A DNA stretch of 64,000 bases from Symsagittifera roscoffensis (Eukaryota; Xenacoelomorpha; Acoela; Convolutidae): NCBI RefSeq assembly GCF_963678635.1, contig NC_087067.1:32278401-32342400 (forward strand), given 5' to 3'. The first letter of the stretch is position 1. Every line of letters begins with the position of its first letter. The notes beneath the pieces are model-generated. The model ran no database searches and was not told the DNA's origin. It worked only from the letters and a program-made list of their open reading frames with translations. Positions 20,061 to 30,806 of the stretch are shown here, one piece after another. Position numbers and translations under genes: made by a program.

Positions 20061-20309
20061 TAAAACAAACAGAAACTGAAGAAGTTAAAAGTTCCATGAA
20101 AATAGTGGAAAATGCAGCTGAGTCAAGCAACTAAAGCAAAGCGCTCGGAGCAGTCAGCAGAGTATCAATACTTTCACAATTCATTGGAAAAAAAGCTATC
20201 AAAATTTTGCCCATTGTTATTTAAAGTAATAGAATCGACAACGAGAAACTGTCGTTCCATGGTACTAAGGAATACGATAAATGCAGATGACCATGTGATA
20301 TCCGCTGAA

Positions 20310-20515
20310 ACAGAATCATAGACTTTTGAGAAGTTTAACACTTGGAATTAAGCTCTTCAAAATCGTGGCTTAAAAATCAAAGTGGATAAGAAAGCTTATG
20401 ATTTCAGACTAAAAGTCGATTCCTCAAAAACCGGAAAAGATCCATGCGCTCATTGTTTAAATGGAGTCAGCGCCAATTCAATATGCTGCAGTTCCTGTAA
20501 TCAATGGGTGTAAGT
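20310..20515 (+). pseudogene. RTE LINE reverse transcriptase fragment, Cys-rich segment
   Basis: Frames encode EKFNTWN, ALQNRGLKIKVDKKA, then KVDSSKTGKDPCAHCLNGVS and ANSICCSSCNQWV, which match the region between RT motif C and the C-X2-C zinc-knuckle-like segment of RTE elements (compare NTWNRSLRKRGLKV and GVNSIRYNSCHHCVHEKCSS at 10.7-11.0 kb). Similarity ends abruptly after the TGGGTG codons, where duplicated non-coding DNA begins. Confidence 0.8.
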
Positions 20516-21840
20516 TATTCATTTAAGACAACCGTTATCAATTATGCCTAACTCACTAGCTGTTTTAGCGTTTGTACGATGCTTGCATCATAGCATGCAC
20601 AAAAAAATGAGAACGATTTGAAGAAAAATAATGAGTTTTCTTTGGTAGAACCGATACCGAAAAGAATGAACTTTGTTCGAAAGAACTGTCTATCAGGTTC
20701 AATTGAAAAAGCAGCGGGCGAGTCGTGAACATGTTATGATTATTTTTTCGACAAAACTTGCCAACACGAAAAAAAAAATTATCAAAAATTATTTTTTATT
20801 GCCCTGAAAAAAATCAACTTTGAAACAAATTTAATCAGTATACGAAATCGAATTGGGCTTGAAAAGACAAAAAATAATACATCGAGTAAAGGTCAACATC
20901 ACGCATTAGCAACTGTTATGGCTGCACGAAAATAATGGTTTTGTATAGAAAACAAAGCGTTGGTCAAGATGTTTGTTAGAAACTTGACAAGTTTAAAAAC
21001 GGTTACTTTCCCAAAAAGTATAAATTCCAAGTTTTTACGCTTTGCAACTACTATTTCTCCTAGAAGCGAAAACACGAATTCTGAATTAATCGTTTCCAAA
21101 AAATGTTGAGTGACAATTCTGCTGGAGAAAACGATCACGAGAACTTTTTAGTAACAGCAAGTTTGTAACTTTTCATAAGAGTTCTGATTTTTTATTTTCG
21201 AGATAAAACTTCAATCGTTATTTAAACTTTACTAGCTTTCTACCTTTTTCGCAAAATGGTTCTCATTAAAAAAAGTTTTCAATGAAACTGTTGCATAGAA
21301 AATATGACATTTGGGACTCTTTGTTATTTTTAGGCCATTTAGGAGGGATGCCATTTGAGCGTTAATCGTAAAAACTACGCACTATGAATTCATATTTATA
21401 CGTATAATTTTTTTAATTCTGCTAGGAAATGTTGAAATTGAAATCTATTTGTGAAGACTTTCGTTTACTCTCCTGACTTGTAAAGTTGCAATTGGAGAGC
21501 GTAAATTTCCTTCCATTCCAAAATTATGCTTGAAAACGCAGTTCAAAAGGCAAGAAAATTTCGTTCATGGCCGCTCATCAGAGATCGGCGTACATAAAAC
21601 AACATATCCAAATGGCAATAAATGCCATTTGCTTAAGCGAATAAAGCCCGATAGAAAACCGCAAAAATTAAGCTGTACACAATTTAAATTGAAAATTAAG
21701 TTGCGAGTTAGATTCAAAAAGTTAACAGATCTTATACTACAAGTAAAAAAACACGCATAAAGAGCATCAGATTAAAATTGAGAATAACAACTAATCTCTC
21801 AATTGGCCCTGGAAAAAAAGCGTTTCTAAGCAAGTGACCT
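20340..21840 (+). repeat. Segmental duplication, copy 1
   Basis: Homologous to 21880-23730: shared blocks are 20400-20725 (RTE Cys-rich fragment plus AAGACAACCGTTATC and GAAAGAACTG words) and 21035-21840 (CTTTGCAACTACTATTTCTC, CATTTGAGCGTTAATCGTAA, ACAACATATCCAAATGGCAA). Between the blocks this copy has about 300 bp unrelated to copy 2, and it retains about 105 bp (near 21112-21220) that copy 2 lacks. Confidence 0.88.
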
Positions 21841-21879
21841 CATTTGCAAAAACGCTGTTCAAAAACCAAAGCATTTTAT

Positions 21880-23730
21880 TTCAGACCAAAAGTCGATTCC
21901 TCAAAAAACCGGAAAATATCCATGCGCTTATGGTTTGAATGGAGTCCGCGCCAATTCATGATGCTGCAGTTCTTGTAAACAATGTTAAACTTTGAACATT
22001 GATTTGTGATAGTTATTCTTTTAAGACAACCGTTATCGACTATGCCTAAATCACTAGCTGTTTTAGCGTTAGTACAGTTCTTTCATCACAGCAGGCAAAA
22101 AAATGACAATGATTTGAAGAAAAAGAATAAATTTTGTTTGGTAGAACTGACTATCATAAGAATGAACTTTGTTCGAAAGAACTGACTATCAGATTCTATT
22201 GAATAGGCAGCGGGCGAGCTCGCATACCAATGCTGGTATTGTGTCAACCTTGTTGAAACCATCATTTTAGATTATTTTGCTCAAACATTTTAATGATTGC
22301 GTTATTTTAAACGTTTTTGTTTTCATTGATAGAAATGCCTGATGACGATATTGTTATCGAAATGCATTGCGAGTTATAATCTATTTCTTATTTTATCTGA
22401 TTTGTTTTCCCTGCCTATTTATTTGTTAGTTTTTAATGAATGCGGTCGGAACATTCTGTGGTACTCAGCTTGGCCTCTCTTACACTCGACATCAGCTTCC
22501 GTTTGAGATAGACGAATTTTCTTTGATCAATTAGTCTCCCTTGGAATTTATTAAGTCTAAGCCTTTCTAGACATAAAAGAGCTACGCGCCCAAGTATTTA
22601 ATTGGTTTTATCTTTTCATTTAAGAAAATCAAAGAAAGCGCAAAACTTCCGAAATTATTATAGGCTTCCAATTCCTAATTACAAACAATTTGTCATCTTT
22701 TCATTTCTAAACAAAAGAAAGATTTCTTTGAGAAAGTAAGAAGCTGTACTTGAATGACAATCGACTACTTGATGACATGCTCATTGGTTGCAAATTTTTA
22801 CTTTTCAATAAAGCAAACTTTTCAGCAGTAATCAGTTTTTTAACCATAAAAACTGGAAGCATTTTTTAAACATAGCAGTTTTTAAACATAGCCGAAAGAC
22901 AGCTGGAAAATTGTCAAAGAACTGAAGAAGGTCGATAAAATGAACAACTTTTTACGCTTTGCAACTAATATTTCTCCTAGAAGCGAAAACACGAATTGTG
23001 AAATAATCGCTTCTAAAAAATGTTGAGTTACAACTTTACTAGCTTTCTACCTTGTTCACAAAATGGTTCCCATCGAAAAACTTCTCAATATAACTGTTGC
23101 ATAGAAAATATGAAATTTGGGATTTTTCTTCATTTTTATGCCACTTAGGAGTTATGCCATTTGAGCCTTTATCGTAAAAACTACGCATTATGAATTGAAT
23201 TTATATTTATACGTATAAAGTTTTTTTATTCTGCTAGGAAGTCTTAAAATTGAAGTCTATTTACGAAGACTTTCGTTTATTCTCCTGACTTGTAACTTTG
23301 CTTTTGGAGAGCGAAAATTTTCTTTTATTCCACAAATATGCTTGAAAACCCAGTGCAAAAAGCTAGAAAATTGTCTTCATTTCGTTCATGGTCGCTCAAC
23401 AGAGATCGGTGTACGTAAAACGACATATCCAAATGGCAATAAATGCCATTTGCTTAAGCAAATAATACCCGATAGAAAACCGCAAAAATTAAGCTGTACA
23501 CAATTTCAATTGAAAATTAAGTTGCGAGTTAGATTCAAAAAGTTAAGATCTTATACCACAAGTAGAAAAACACGCATAAAGAGCATCAGACTAATATTGA
23601 GCACAACAACCTATCTCTCAATTTCTACACCCTTCGTGGCCCTAGAAAAGAAGCGTTTTTACGCAAGAGACCTCATGATCAGCAAAACGAATACACAGCA
23701 ACTTTGAGAAACTCTCTATAGCCAGAAAAA
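21880..23730 (+). repeat. Segmental duplication, copy 2 with ~730-bp internal replacement
   Basis: Offset from copy 1 is about 1,917 bp around 22955 and 1,812 bp around 23342, which marks a 105-bp deletion. The RTE Cys-rich fragment is present at about 21884-21990 but frameshifted. The 121-codon frame at 23342-23707 and the 76-codon frame at 21530-21760 are homologous non-coding frames with no known domain. Confidence 0.88.
22219..22945. other. Insert specific to duplication copy 2
   Basis: About 730 bp without counterpart in copy 1. It includes AAATGCCTGATGACGATATT followed by GTTATCGAAATGC, reminiscent of the CCTGA(A/T)GATG...ATCGAAA phrase found near the 3' ends of some LINEs and Penelope-type elements. 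No ORF is supported. It may be a retroelement 3' end. Confidence 0.4.
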
Positions 23731-23992
23731 AAAACAACCTATGACACTTTTGATTTGAATCCTTTACTTATTTAGTCTATTCTAGATTCGCTCGGAAATG
23801 CCGCCGAAAAGTCCTATCGGAAAAATACACAAGCAGAAAACACCTTGACAGCATACATGATGCACAACAATTCACTTGCTCAAGGTTGATTCAAGCTATC
23901 CGCAAAAAGAACGGAAACTTGAATCAGCACTGTTATATAGTTTTTTAATCATGTACGCTGTCTCGGTGTCTGAACATCTTCGAAACCCTCAC

Positions 23993-24709
23993 TTTGCCGG
24001 TTAATGTGTTGAGAGTTCCTCCCACAGTGAAGTTTGTCTTCGGAATCACTTTCACAACCTGCGGCTTCAGTGATTCGGGAATCGGCTTTCCTAGCGACTG
24101 CCACAACTTCATCGACTTCTGATGTTTTTGGCCTCTAATGTGTGCAGTGTATGCCTCCGAACTACTACATGCAACATTACACACTTGGCAGAAATTCTCA
24201 GGCGCTTTGGTTGCCACTCCGCCTCCCGAAGTGCTAGCGTTTTCCATCTCTTTTTGCTGTATCGCAGCATTTCTCACTCTCTTTAAATGCGGTTGACCCG
24301 ACATATGCGCTTCGAAAGACTGCTCGCCAACGCAATTTACACAGCAGACATCGCAATAGTACTTAGCCTGTCGCTTCCATCCCGGCTCTGGTGGTTTGCG
24401 GTGGTCTCCTCGATCGCTCACACGCGAAGACGAATACCTACTATTGCTGCTTCCGGATCGACTGCTGTTCGAATACCTTCCCCAGTCCTCTCCTCCTCCA
24501 CGACCACCCGAACTACTGCTTTGTCTGCTGCTATTTCTTACACCGTCGGACGGAGAAAGTCGCCTGCTGTTGTTGTGATTGGACGATGACGATGAATTGT
24601 TGTTGAAAGCACTGAAATTTGGCACCATCACAGTTTTTGCCGGCTCTTTTGTGCGAACATGGTCGCCAGTCATTTTGACTTGATTGCCATACAGAGCACA
24701 CATGTTGAT
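23993..24709 (-). CDS. ZFR: ZFR-family RNA-binding protein, exon with zinc fingers 1 and 2
   Basis: A 239-codon exon, phase 0 at both ends. The minus-strand acceptor reads TTTGTTCAG before codon 1 (ATC AAC ATG; AG at 24711-24710), and the donor is GGCAAA/GTGAGG (GT at 23992-23991). The open frame runs on to a stop at 23945, but the match to the family ends at the donor. Residues 35-105 are low-complexity Ser/Asn/Arg/Gly. Two U1-type C2H2 fingers follow, C-x2-C-x12-H-x5-H: residues 119-141 and 174-196. After finger 2 comes LGKPIPESLKPQVVKVIPKT and NFTVGGTLNTLTGK; the N-F-x-V-G-G stretch after finger 2 resembles known ZFRs (from memory). The product should bind double-stranded RNA and work with DZF partners such as NF45-type proteins. 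The exon joins in frame to 7797-8297. It begins with an acceptor, so a further 5' exon must lie above 24709. Confidence 0.9.
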
Positions 24710-24839
24710 CTGAACAAATTCTCAATATTTCAGTAATCATACATCATTCTGTACTTAAGTCAGGATGTTTATCAAGAAACGTAGATATTCTGGTGACAAG
24801 TATTATAGATTTATTGAAACAAATAATTTCGGGCCATTT

Positions 24840-24940
24840 GAGATATACATATATTTATACATATACTCATACACATACATATATGCATATATGTATATAC
24901 ATATATGTATATACATACATATACATAATATATACAAGCG
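24840..24940. repeat. AT-rich microsatellite (ATATAC/ATACAT)
   Basis: An interrupted run of ATATACAT, TATGCATA and ACATATATGTATAT words, largely self-complementary, lies just upstream (in gene orientation) of the ZFR finger-1/2 exon. Confidence 0.93.
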
Positions 24941-25009
24941 TGTAACTCACCTCCGGTGCTTCGAATTTTGAACAACACATAAAACCGTCTATATTCGTAA
25001 TAAGAACTG

Positions 25010-26060
25010 CATCCTCTGACTGTACTCTGACAGCACCCAATTACATGGTTGGAAATTTCAAATGTTGTAAAGATTTTTTAAAATTCAAACCATAAAAATT
25101 TGTGAGGTTTTTTATATCTAACTTCTTTAAAAAAATTACAAAATGAATTCGGAAACATCAAACCTCATAAACTAAATGAAATTGAGCAGCCGCATTTAGA
25201 TGCAAGACTTGCAACACCTCAGAGCACTCTTGCAGTACCCAACTACAGAGTTGAGAATTTCAAACTTTGAAATACTTTAAATGAAAGTTTTCTATTTTTT
25301 TTTTCGAAAAATCATTTAAGACGTTATATCTCGAAAACTACCATCAATTGAGCAGTCACATTTGGAGGCAAGATTCGCTACCTCTGCAAGTACTTTGACC
25401 GCCCCCGCAGTTACAAATTTCAATTTTTGGAAAAAATAACTAATTTAATTTTTTCTGATTTTTTTTTGAAAGTCACAAAAAATGTCATTACTCGAAAACT
25501 CAAAAAACTTGAGCAGTCAAATTTAGAGTCAAAAGTTGCAACTCCTGGGATTACCCTGACAGAGCCTCACTAAAGAGATGGGAACTTCGAATTTTGTAAA
25601 GTGTTTTATATCTAACAAAGTTATTTGAACAATTTAAAAAAATACAAACGTAACATCTTGGAAACTAAGAGCATTTGAACAGTGGGTTTTGGACGCAACA
25701 ATTTCCATTTAGAACTCTTGAGAGTACCCTCACCACAAGGAAGGTTTGAAATTTCGATTCTTTCGATTTTTTAAACTATAAGTTGAATAAAAAATTTCAA
25801 AAGTCATGAAACACGTCATATTTCGAAAACTACGAGGATTTGAGCAGTCAAGGCAAGATTCACAATCCTTGAGAGTACTCTAACAGCACCCAATTACAGG
25901 GTTGGGAATTTCAAGTTTTGTTTTTAATTTGAAATTTGAGTTTTCTGAAAAAATCGACGTATCTCGTACATTAAAAAGATAAGGGGATTCAAAACTGGAG
26001 GCCAAATGCACAACCCCTGGGACAACCCTGACACCATCCCACTATTGAGCTGCATATTTA
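25010..26060 (+). repeat. Old, strongly diverged Sat167 array
   Basis: About six decayed monomers in the same orientation as 1-1638. CTCTGACAGCACCCAATTAC, AGCAGTCACATTTGGAGGCA and TCATATTTCGAAAACTACGA-type phrases recur about every 165 bp, with the CTCGAAAACT-type core near 25333, 25490, 25658 and 25822. No 502-bp trimer periodicity is visible, so this is an older, unhomogenised relic. It lies in the intron or 5' flank upstream of the ZFR exon and abuts the LTR element. Confidence 0.85.
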
Positions 26061-26122
26061 AAACTCGGTGAAATAAACACTTAAATCAAACAGCAAAATC
26101 GAAAAAAAAATCTTAACCATTG

Positions 26123-26330
26123 TAATAAACTATTCTAAATCTACGGTCTATGTACAACTAATGTACAGATACTTAAAAGAATAAAACTAATAAAAGATAA
26201 GGTGTTAATTTAAAACAATCTAAAAGGACAACTGACTACACACTGCGATCGACCGATGGTCGTATCGAAATTAGTTAACAGTTATTAATTAATTCCGAAG
26301 GTCATTTAAGACAACTAAAACAAATCACAA
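26123..26330 (-). repeat. 3' LTR (element orientation)
   Basis: 208 bp, about 95% identical by eye to 31532-31739. It shares CACACTGCGATCGACCGATG and GTATCGAAATTAGTTAACAG. On the minus strand it begins TTGTGATTTG and ends near GTTTATTA. The ends are not the usual TG...CA, although TG lies one base inside the 5' end. Confidence 0.92.
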
Positions 26331-26338
26331 TTTCCCAC
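26331..26338 (-). other. Polypurine tract
   Basis: On the minus strand GTGGGAAA directly precedes the first base of the 3' LTR, where plus-strand priming is expected. The equivalent position beside the 5' LTR lacks it. Confidence 0.7.
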
Positions 26339-26657
26339 CGGGAATAAAAATTAAACTGCTTAATCACTAACTTATTCAATATACACCCTTTTACCCCCCT
26401 TCAAAGTAGAAACAAAATTTTGCAAACTGCGTCATGGAGGGAAAAACACAGCAAGCAAAACAGCATCTACAAGTAAAAGAGAAGGTAAAGAGTACAGGGT
26501 GAATATACAGAATTTACAGATTTACAAAATAAAACAAATAACTAAACTAAGACTAAAAATAAGCAGTAATCTACAACACGTACATTTAACACGTACAATC
26601 TTATATACAGTTAACTAATGAAACTGGAGAGTAGGGTAGGAATAAAGTTTTTAAAAA
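26339..26657. other. Non-coding region between tail ORF and 3' LTR
   Basis: AT-rich, A-rich on the plus strand, with a few CTAAACTAAGACT-like words. No ORF or domain is seen. It is probably the 3' untranslated part of the LTR element. Confidence 0.5.
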
Positions 26658-27626
26658 TCAGTTAAATTGTTCATCAAAGTCATCAAGTTTTGCTTTTACT
26701 TCTGAATCAATTGTCGAGGAAATTTCGCTGCAATTATCTATCTCGTCCGAGGAGTCCTTGATGGTCTGGTGAGCTGAATGAGATCCCGACGAATTGTCAT
26801 TTAATAGGGTCGTGATTGTAAAATGGACTGATCTGACCAAAGGGCATGAATTCTTTGTAGACCAAGTTAGGGTTGTTTCTGCAATGAGAGTTTGTCGGGG
26901 AGGAGCCTCCGCTAACGGTGTCAGAAAATCGGACTGAGAGGAAATCGTGAAGGTTGCCCTAGATTTCTCGGGAGAGGCGATAAATGAAGAGTGTGACGTC
27001 CCTATGTTGTCTTTTTCCACAACTACGTCGATAAATTGTCGATTTCCGTAAAATTGAGGGGGTCCCAAATTCCTGCGTGGCCCTGATTGACGTTGTTGAG
27101 TAGTCGGATTGGTCGCGGCTTTCGGAATACTGTCGATCAAGATGGAATTCTCTTCCGACCCTTCTATCTCGGCCGAGTCGGGAACGTTGATGATCTCCCG
27201 AAGGTCGGTGTTAACTGACAGTTTTGAGCTCAAGTGCGGGGAGTCAGCCGTACCTGTAACACTTAATCCCTGGTTAAATTCGGGTTGGTGGCTCTGGGGT
27301 AAGTTATTATTAGTCACGTCGTCGAAGTAACTATGAATGATCCCGTCCCACGGGTTTAGATTTAATGATGAGGAAGAACCTGAAGAGCTTCGGGTGAGGT
27401 CTTGAGTAGCCTCGGCCACTGTCGGTGCACCTGTCGACGATATATTTCTGCCTGCTCCTGAGGTGCCTTGATCTGAATGCAATGAGGGTGCCACTACTGA
27501 CTTCTTCGGGGGTGAGAGCATCTTTTTTCCGGCTAAACTCGAATGAGAGTGATGTCTGTGCCCGGTGGGTGTTTGGACCACCACGATTTTATTAGGGCCA
27601 GGGAGTATTTTTCCTGTGATTGCCAA
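26658..27626 (-). CDS. Integrase C-terminal region and Ser/Thr-rich tail of LTR element
   Basis: An uninterrupted 322-codon frame, the longest in the window. Its first 40 residues (AITGKILPGPNKIVVVQTPT, then HRHHSHSSL) resemble the small beta-barrel C-terminal domain that ends gypsy integrases (GPYxIxxxPxPxxVxI then RHxSQL). The rest is Ser/Thr/Pro-rich with acidic patches (DSSDEIDN, KAKLDDFDEQFN at the end) and no known domain. Upstream (to about 27690) the frame contains GHILRKS-like integrase linker sequence, so this is the 3' end of pol rather than a separate gene. It is odd that it stays open while RT and integrase core are broken. An env-like origin is not supported: I see no signal peptide or transmembrane segment. 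Confidence 0.6.
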   Translation of the reverse strand: MAITGKILPGPNKIVVVQTPTGHRHHSHSSLAGKKMLSPPKKSVVAPSLHSDQGTSGAGRNISSTGAPTVAEATQDLTRSSSGSSSSLNLNPWDGIIHSYFDDVTNNNLPQSHQPEFNQGLSVTGTADSPHLSSKLSVNTDLREIINVPDSAEIEGSEENSILIDSIPKAATNPTTQQRQSGPRRNLGPPQFYGNRQFIDVVVEKDNIGTSHSSFIASPEKSRATFTISSQSDFLTPLAEAPPRQTLIAETTLTWSTKNSCPLVRSVHFTITTLLNDNSSGSHSAHQTIKDSSDEIDNCSEISSTIDSEVKAKLDDFDEQFN

Positions 27627-28019
27627 GTCTGATTTACGTAAAATATGGCCCTTATCAAGGGTTATAGTGTGTTCTGATAAGTCAATGATGTCTTTCTATA
27701 CCAAGTTAAAATAAGGATCCCTGTTTTTCCTGTTAGTAGCCTTCTATATAGATTACCTCCCATGACTGATTTTCTCTTTGAAGGAGATCCTGGAGGTTGT
27801 CGGTGTCCCTCTGGGATGAGATTGCTCGTGATGGTCCTTGCTAGTAGCAGATTGTCTTCCGGGTCCGAAGGGCTGTCCTTTTCCTCGTCAGGTACCCATC
27901 TTCTGTCCTGTCATTAAGTTCCCAGTTTCTGGCCCGTTGTTTGGATATGATCGATTTCCCTTTATCTAAATGATCATTATCGGACATAAGATTTTCCATC
28001 TAATGTTCGCCGTTCTATT

Positions 28020-28870
28020 AAAATGTTTTTCGAAAGGGGTACAGCCGATTGCCGTTTGTTTCTAAATTCTCAGGTTCCAAATAATTTTCTCGATCGAAGC
28101 ATTTAATGGAGGTTTAGGTAATTCGAAAGACATTGCCAGTAATTTCAATTTGATCGTATAAACTAATCTTTCCACTAGCCCATTGGATCTGTGATCGTTG
28201 ACTGACAGTGAATAATCTCGATGTTGAATTTTTCGCAGAAGTTTTTAAAATCAGAAGATAAAAAATACGACCCGTGGTCAACTCTAATTTTTCTTGGAAA
28301 CCCGTGAATGTGACAGTAATCGTTTAAGAAAGAAATCACGTTTTTCGCGGAAGTGTTATTTACGATCTTGGCCGAAGGAAACTTTGTAAAGCGGTCAATT
28401 CATAGAAAGATGTATTTTTTAATTCCTCAGAACGCGTCTAACGGGCCTGCAAAGTCCAGATTGATTTCTTCATTCGCGAATTTCAGAGTAGGTAGTTTTG
28501 AAATGTTGTTTGTACCTAGTAAGACTTTAAGGTTCTTACCAGCTTTCAAGCTTTGGCTGCACGTTCTCCCGTGGTGATAAGTTTCTCTGTAAATGCGTGG
28601 TCACCACATGTATTCGGCAAGCGATTTCATCCCAAACTGTCCTGAATGGGTCTCGTGGAGCGTAGAAATAAAAGTTCCCCTGATAGTGGCTGGTACGACT
28701 AGTTTGTTGTCGAGGAAAAGTAAATCATCCTTCACGTGTAGGTCGTTGGCAAAATTTTTCATGTAGGCTCCGTGGATGCCCATTGGTCGATTCGTCTTTA
28801 TCGTCTCGATCAAGTCCCACCGCACTTTGTCTTCCCTGGTCATGATTTGTAAAAGTTTCTTTGAGCAATG
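28020..28870 (-). pseudogene. LTR element integrase (zinc-binding and DDE core, broken)
   Basis: On the minus strand, HETHSGQFGMKSLAEYMW (about 28655-28602) is the H2C2 zinc-binding start, followed by a stop where a second Trp is expected, then CSQSLKAGKNLK. The DDE core follows in pieces: EEINLDFAGPL (first Asp, near 28457), VDHGSYF (second Asp, near 28275) and RSNGLVERLV (catalytic Glu, near 28180). All three acidic residues are encoded, but in different frames with stops between. It would have inserted the cDNA into the genome. Confidence 0.85.
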
Positions 28871-29033
28871 GTTTTCTGGACGAATTGGGGATTAAGGTAA
28901 GTTTAAGTCCGATTGTATCTCCTTACAAGATTCGCGTGATCAGTTGAGAGCCGGTCGTCTCTGAATTTGAGGGCAATGTTGTGTTCTTCAGGGATAATTA
29001 ATAGAGGTTCAATAAGTTTGTCCATTAGAAAAT

Positions 29034-29920
29034 CTAAACGCGTTTTAGAAGATGGTAAAATTGTCTATTTTCGAGGATAAAATGTAAAAGGACTTTGTCC
29101 GAAAAGGTAATGCTTTTAAAATTGAAATTCGAATTATCAATGGTTAGGCAATTAGAGGTACAGTTTTCTGTCCGAGTATGGTGGTTATGGCAAATTTTTA
29201 TCGACCGAGCAACAAAGATATGATAGCAACAATAATCTTGAGATTGAAGTAAGCTAGAGCTGTTTAAAATGTTTTGACCAATCACGTCGCTTGAATTTTC
29301 TATTCCCGACGGGATATTATTATTAACGAGAGAGTAAGTATTTACAGCGACCGCCGGTCTATCTACAGTATTAACAACTACAGAGTTAGAATGTGGTCTA
29401 TTTAATAGAATTTTCTGAATTTTGTCGATTGAAGCGACTACAAATTCATCGTCATAATGGTAAGTTGGGAGGGCTTTGCCCGAAGGAAGTCTAGATAAAA
29501 GATCTGTAAAGCCCATATCTTTTCCAGGTAAATGGGATATTTTAAAATTGAGTGGTAAAAAAGTATTCTCCCAACGGGTCAGTCGACTATGCATCGTTTT
29601 CTTCCCGTCGTTTGCTGAAAGTGCTGAGAGTAAGGCTTTATGGTGTATTACTATTTTGAATTCTGTTCCATAAAGGTAATTTCTAAAGTGTTCTGAAGCC
29701 CACACCACTCCCAGTAGCTCTAATTCATTTGCTGAGTACTTCATTTCATGATTGTTCAAAAATCTAGATGCATACGCAATTGTTTTCCACTGTTCTCCTT
29801 GTAGTTGTTCTAGAGTCGCACCTAGTCCGTTGTGCGAAGCGTCTGTTTTCAGCCTGGTCTTCTCTTTTATATCAAAATGAATGTTTTCTGTAATATTTAC
29901 AATTTCTGCTTATAGTTTTT
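29034..29920 (-). pseudogene. LTR element RNase H domain and connection to integrase
   Basis: Minus strand: KTDASHNGLGATLEQ (first Asp, near 29848), QWKTIAYASRFLN, MKYSANELELLGVVWASEHF (Glu motif), then KIVIHHKALLSAL where the family has TDHKAL, so the Asp is replaced by His. It ends with HLPGKDMGFTDLLSRLP (about 29530-29480). The frame stays open from about 29910 to 29034 before the integrase. It would degrade the RNA strand during cDNA synthesis, but the Asp-to-His change suggests inactivation. Confidence 0.85.
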
Positions 29921-30806
29921 CAATGCATCAATGCCCATTTGTAAACCGGTTTTTTATTCGGTAGAGGACGAAGAGGAGAGCTTAGAGTCGATAAATTAGG
30001 AACGAATTTTACATACTGACTTATCGAGCCGAAGAACGAGCGTAGTTCGGAAATGTTCTTGGGGATTGGCAAGTTTTTTATAGCGTCTGCTTTACCGACC
30101 AATGGTCGTACTCCATCGCCGGAGATTCTGAAGCCAAGTCATTCTATTTCTGATTTTAAAAAATGCGCACTTCCCCCATTTAACCGCCAATTTGTTCTTA
30201 TCTAAGATTGATAAAATTTTGTACACTATTACTTTGTGTTCTTCCAAAGTTCCCCTCGAGACTACTAGAATGTCGTCTATGTAACAGTGAGTCCATGACC
30301 CGTTGGAATTCATTTGGCATGTCCCCCAGTTTGAAATGGCTGTAGGCGTTTTTCAGATCCAGATTGCTAAACCAGACTCGCCCGTTGTATTTCTCTGATA
30401 TTTGTAGGGCTACATTATCTATGAGTTCATGTATGTTCGGCATTTGGTACTTATTTTTAAAAATTTGGTCGTTTAATAATTTGGAGTCTAAAGCCAGTTT
30501 GATCGAAGCATCCTTTTTGAGTAATTACAATTGGGCTGATGAAGCAATCTTCGTCGCATTTTTCCAATTTTATTATATGACCTTCGGTCTCCATTCTTTT
30601 CAATTCTTCGTTCACCCCCGCGAGTAAGTGAAGAGGGACTCTTCTCCCTTTAGATTGTACTGGTTTCAATGTTGAGTAGAAATGTGTTACTTTGCGATCG
30701 TTAGGTATTTTCCCCACTAGTGAATAGTTCTTTGAACTCATTAAAGATCTTGTCAGTTAAAGAAGGCAAGTTTTTGTACTTTCTCTCGAGTGGAGGTTGG
30801 TTGACC
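29921..30806 (-). pseudogene. LTR element reverse transcriptase (frameshifted, internal deletion)
   Basis: Minus strand from 30806: PPLERKYKNLPSLTDKIFNE, KGRRVPLHLLAGVNEELKRM then EGHIIKLEKCDEDCFISPIV (fingers, about 30660-30530), a one-base shift at a run of A, WFSNLDLKNAYSHFKL (motif A Asp, about 30374-30327), then directly GDMPNEFQ. About 30 residues between motif A and the DMPNEFQ helix are missing. THCYIDDILVVSRGTLEEHK (motif C, YIDD at 30283-30272), KNISELRSFFGSISQYVKFV and PLRPLPNKK complete the palm and connection. The catalytic Asp triad is encoded, but the frame is broken at least three times. Confidence 0.88.

Larger units (their letters stand above)
8298..23992 (-). other. ZFR: 15.7-kb ZFR intron between finger-2 and finger-3 exons
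   Basis: The donor at 23992-23991 (GGCAAA/GTGAGG on the minus strand) and the acceptor at 8299-8298 (TTCTGTTCAG) bound an intron joining two phase-0 exons. The conserved order finger 2, short linker, finger 3 supports direct splicing, but a small extra exon cannot be ruled out. The intron is filled by the MITE, duplications, LINE pieces and composite tandem array listed separately. Confidence 0.75.

Noticed and set aside
23945-23992. Extension of the ZFR frame to the stop at 23945
   Set aside because: Similarity to the family ends at GGCAAA/GTGAGG, a good donor, and the next exon joins in phase. The last 15 residues of the frame are intronic.
24287-24606. Three plus-strand frames rich in Leu, Ser and Arg
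   Set aside because: They are antisense shadows of the ZFR finger-1/2 exon.
24840-24940. A promoter TATA region for the ZFR exon
   Set aside because: The TATA-like words belong to a microsatellite, and the exon begins with a splice acceptor rather than a transcription start.
26658-27626. An envelope gene for the LTR element
   Set aside because: There is no signal peptide, transmembrane helix or Cys pattern; its start resembles the integrase C-terminal domain.
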